This document shows positions 44,922 through 46,362 of a stretch of 46,362 nucleotides of DNA, piece after piece (position 1 is the first letter of the stretch; the number at the start of each line of letters is the position of its first letter). A program made the position numbers and the translations under genes. The stretch is taken from contig JAFWVQ010000036.1 of assembly GCA_017523925.1 (NCBI GenBank), positions 1-46,362 of the forward strand, read 5' to 3'. The notes beneath the pieces are model-generated. The model saw nothing but the letters and a program-made list of their open reading frames with translations, was not told where the DNA came from and did not search any database. The DNA is from Clostridia bacterium (lineage in GTDB: Bacteria; Bacillota; Clostridia; Christensenellales; CAG-138).

Positions 44922-45572
44922 TTAAGCTTTCTTGGCCTTTGCACGGCCCAGGACTTCACCGCGATAGATCCAAACCTTGATGCCGATGCGGCCGTAGGTG
45001 GTCTTAGCCTCCGCAAAGCCGTATTCGATGTCGGCGCGGATGGTCTGCAGGGGGGTGGAGCCTTCGTTGTAGCCCTCGGTGCGGGCGATCTCAGCGCCGC
45101 CGAGACGGCCGCTGCACTTGACCTTGATACCCTTGGCACCGGCCTTGATAGCGCGGCTGAGAGCCTGCTTCATAGCGCGGCGGAAGGAAGTCCTCTTCTC
45201 GAGCGCCGCCGCGATGCTCTCGGCAACGAGCTGAGCATTTGCATCGGGGTTGCGAACTTCGATGATGTTGACGTTGACGGGACGGTTCACGAGAGCAACG
45301 AGCTCTGCGCGGATCGCATCGACGCCTACGCCGCCCTTGCCGATGAGAAGGCCGGGACGGGCGGTATGGATGCTGACCGTCACCTTGCCGGCTGCGCGTG
45401 CGATGTCGATCTTGGCGATGCCGGCTTCATAGTGCTTTTCCTTCAGGAAATCCCTGAGTTTCTTATCCTCGATGAGGTAGTTTGCGAAGTCCTTCTTGTT
45501 TGCGTACCAGCGGGTGTTCCAATCCCTGATGACGCCAACGCGGAAGCCATTCGGATTAACTTTCTGTCCCAT
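44922..45572 (-). CDS. rpsC: 30S ribosomal protein S3
   Basis: S3 forms part of the mRNA entry tunnel and, with S4 and S5, the ribosomal helicase. The 216 aa show [20 protein letters not shown], the KH domain ([20 protein letters not shown]), the [20 protein letters not shown] helix and the C-terminal [20 protein letters not shown] and [14 protein letters not shown]. It follows rplV by 12 nt. Confidence 0.98.
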   Translation of the reverse strand: MGQKVNPNGFRVGVIRDWNTRWYANKKDFANYLIEDKKLRDFLKEKHYEAGIAKIDIARAAGKVTVSIHTARPGLLIGKGGVGVDAIRAELVALVNRPVNVNIIEVRNPDANAQLVAESIAAALEKRTSFRRAMKQALSRAIKAGAKGIKVKCSGRLGGAEIARTEGYNEGSTPLQTIRADIEYGFAEAKTTYGRIGIKVWIYRGEVLGRAKAKKA

Positions 45573-45584
45573 TTTACTTCCTCC

Positions 45585-45971
45585 TTATTTCTTCTCGTCC
45601 AGGATGATGGTGATGTGGCTGGTGCGCTTCCTGATGCGGGACGCGCTGCCGCGGGAACGGGGACGATAGCGACGAAGGGTGGGACCCTGGTTTGCGAAGA
45701 CCTCTGCAACGTAGAGGGTGTCGCGGCTCATGTCGAGGTTGTTCTCCGCATTCGCGATCGCGCTCCTGAGGAGCTTGAGGGTGGGCTCCGATGCCGCCTT
45801 GGGGGTGTACATCAGGATGGCCTCGGCCTCGGTGACGTCCTTGCCGCGGATCAGGTCGATAACGATCTTGACCTTGCGGGCGGAGATGCGGATGTATTTA
45901 GCCGTTGCATGGGGGCGCTTTTCGGCGTTTTCCCTGCGGGCTGCTGCTTTTTCTCTGGATCTAAGTGCCAT
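45585..45971 (-). CDS. rplV: 50S ribosomal protein L22
   Basis: L22 lines the peptide exit tunnel with its extended loop, where macrolide resistance changes occur. From the ATG at 45971 ([20 protein letters not shown]) the protein has 128 aa, with [20 protein letters not shown] and the loop [20 protein letters not shown] before ITIILDEKK. The frame is open for 50 codons upstream but overlaps rpsS, so those codons are not used. The N-terminus is slightly longer and more charged than average. Confidence 0.97.
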   Translation of the reverse strand: MALRSREKAAARRENAEKRPHATAKYIRISARKVKIVIDLIRGKDVTEAEAILMYTPKAASEPTLKLLRSAIANAENNLDMSRDTLYVAEVFANQGPTLRRYRPRSRGSASRIRKRTSHITIILDEKK

Positions 45972-45984
45972 AATAAGCCTCCTC

Positions 45985-46266
45985 TTACTTGCCGCGGGTG
46001 CCCTTTTCCGAGCCGCGATGGCCGCGGAAGGTCCTCGTGGGTGCGAACTCGCCGAGCTTGTGGCCGACCATGTCCTCGGTAACGTAAACCGGAACGTGCT
46101 TGCGGCCGTCGTGAACGGCAATGGTGTGACCGATCATTTCGGGGAAGATGGTGGATGCCCTGGACCAGGTCTTGAGAACGGACTTCTTGCCGGATTCGTT
46201 CATAGCGACGACGCGCGCAAGCAGCCTTTCGCTCACAAAGGGTCCTTTCTTGATTGACCTACTCAT
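45985..46266 (-). CDS. rpsS: 30S ribosomal protein S19
   Basis: S19 sits in the 30S head and contacts S13 and A-site tRNA. The 93 aa begin [20 protein letters not shown] and contain [20 protein letters not shown] and [20 protein letters not shown], all typical. It follows rplB by 24 nt. Confidence 0.98.
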   Translation of the reverse strand: MSRSIKKGPFVSERLLARVVAMNESGKKSVLKTWSRASTIFPEMIGHTIAVHDGRKHVPVYVTEDMVGHKLGEFAPTRTFRGHRGSEKGTRGK

Positions 46267-46290
46267 GAATAATTATCTCCCTTCTGTCGA

Positions 46291-46362
46291 TCACTTGCCG
46301 TCCCTGCGGCGGATGATGTACTTATCGTTGATGTTCTTGGTCTTGCGGGTCTTGTAACCAAG
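46291..46362 (-). CDS. rplB: 50S ribosomal protein L2 (C-terminal fragment at window edge)
   Basis: Only the last 23 residues are inside the window: LGYKTRKTKNINDKYIIRRR then DGK and stop. This is the usual C-terminus of L2, the conserved protein near the peptidyl transferase centre. The position upstream of rpsS confirms it. The start lies beyond the right edge. Confidence 0.93.
   Translation of the reverse strand, partial: LGYKTRKTKNINDKYIIRRRDGK

Overview
The window is a piece of chromosome from an anaerobic Firmicute of class Clostridia, probably an uncultured gut lineage. The evidence is the gene order rplB-rpsS-rplV-rpsC-rplP-rpmC-rpsQ-rplN-rplX-rplE-rpsN-rpsH-rplF-rplR-rpsE-rpmD-rplO-secY-adk-map-KOW-infA-rpmJ-rpsM-rpsK-rpsD-rpoA-rplQ, zinc-binding S14, S4, L36 and L24, a rimP-nusA-rnpM-ylxQ-infB-rbfA-nrnA-truB-ribF cluster, strong AGGAGG ribosome binding sites, dockerin, Big_2 and InlB-type surface repeats, and moderately high GC. 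Genus cannot be fixed from the sequence alone.

Layout. 1-1649 (minus): the start of a large secreted protein with two cohesin-like domains followed by 70-residue tandem repeats, cut by the window edge. 1945-13701 (minus): the nusA/infB translation operon, read from rimP down to plsY, with two near-duplicate family-2 glycosyltransferases inserted between nrnA and truB. 14017-22603 (minus): GNAT enzymes, deoC, mnmA, a HExxH protein, a metal-binding HMA protein, a TmrB-like ATPase, a frameshifted YlmH-type S4 protein, an S41 peptidase and a transglutaminase-like lipoprotein. 23018-28465 (plus): a D,D-carboxypeptidase, an M18 aminopeptidase, two small overlapping ORFs and an XRE regulator with a perfect 21-bp palindrome upstream. 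28547-30226 (minus): a secreted dockerin protein.

30331-32104 (minus) is the most unusual locus. A 249-residue protein carries five copies of a P-x-M-x-x-V-Y-A-[G/C]-P motif and a C-terminal double zinc ribbon. It overlaps by 14 nt a radical SAM enzyme with a complete seven-cysteine SPASM domain. This looks like a multi-core RiPP precursor with its maturase. Just upstream is a promoter-to-terminator unit of about 175 nt with no ORF and a CU-rich anti-Shine-Dalgarno motif, which may be a small RNA or an attenuated leader.

32586-46362 (minus): the S10/spc/alpha ribosomal superoperon, ending in a strong terminator after rplQ. Between rpmJ and rpsM lie about 370 nt with no gene but many inverted repeats, a candidate structured RNA in the position of an alpha-operon leader. 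An interspersed element (a 19-nt hairpin plus TATTCAY heptads) occurs four times between genes in the left half. No tRNA, rRNA, CRISPR array, insertion sequence or phage gene was recognised.
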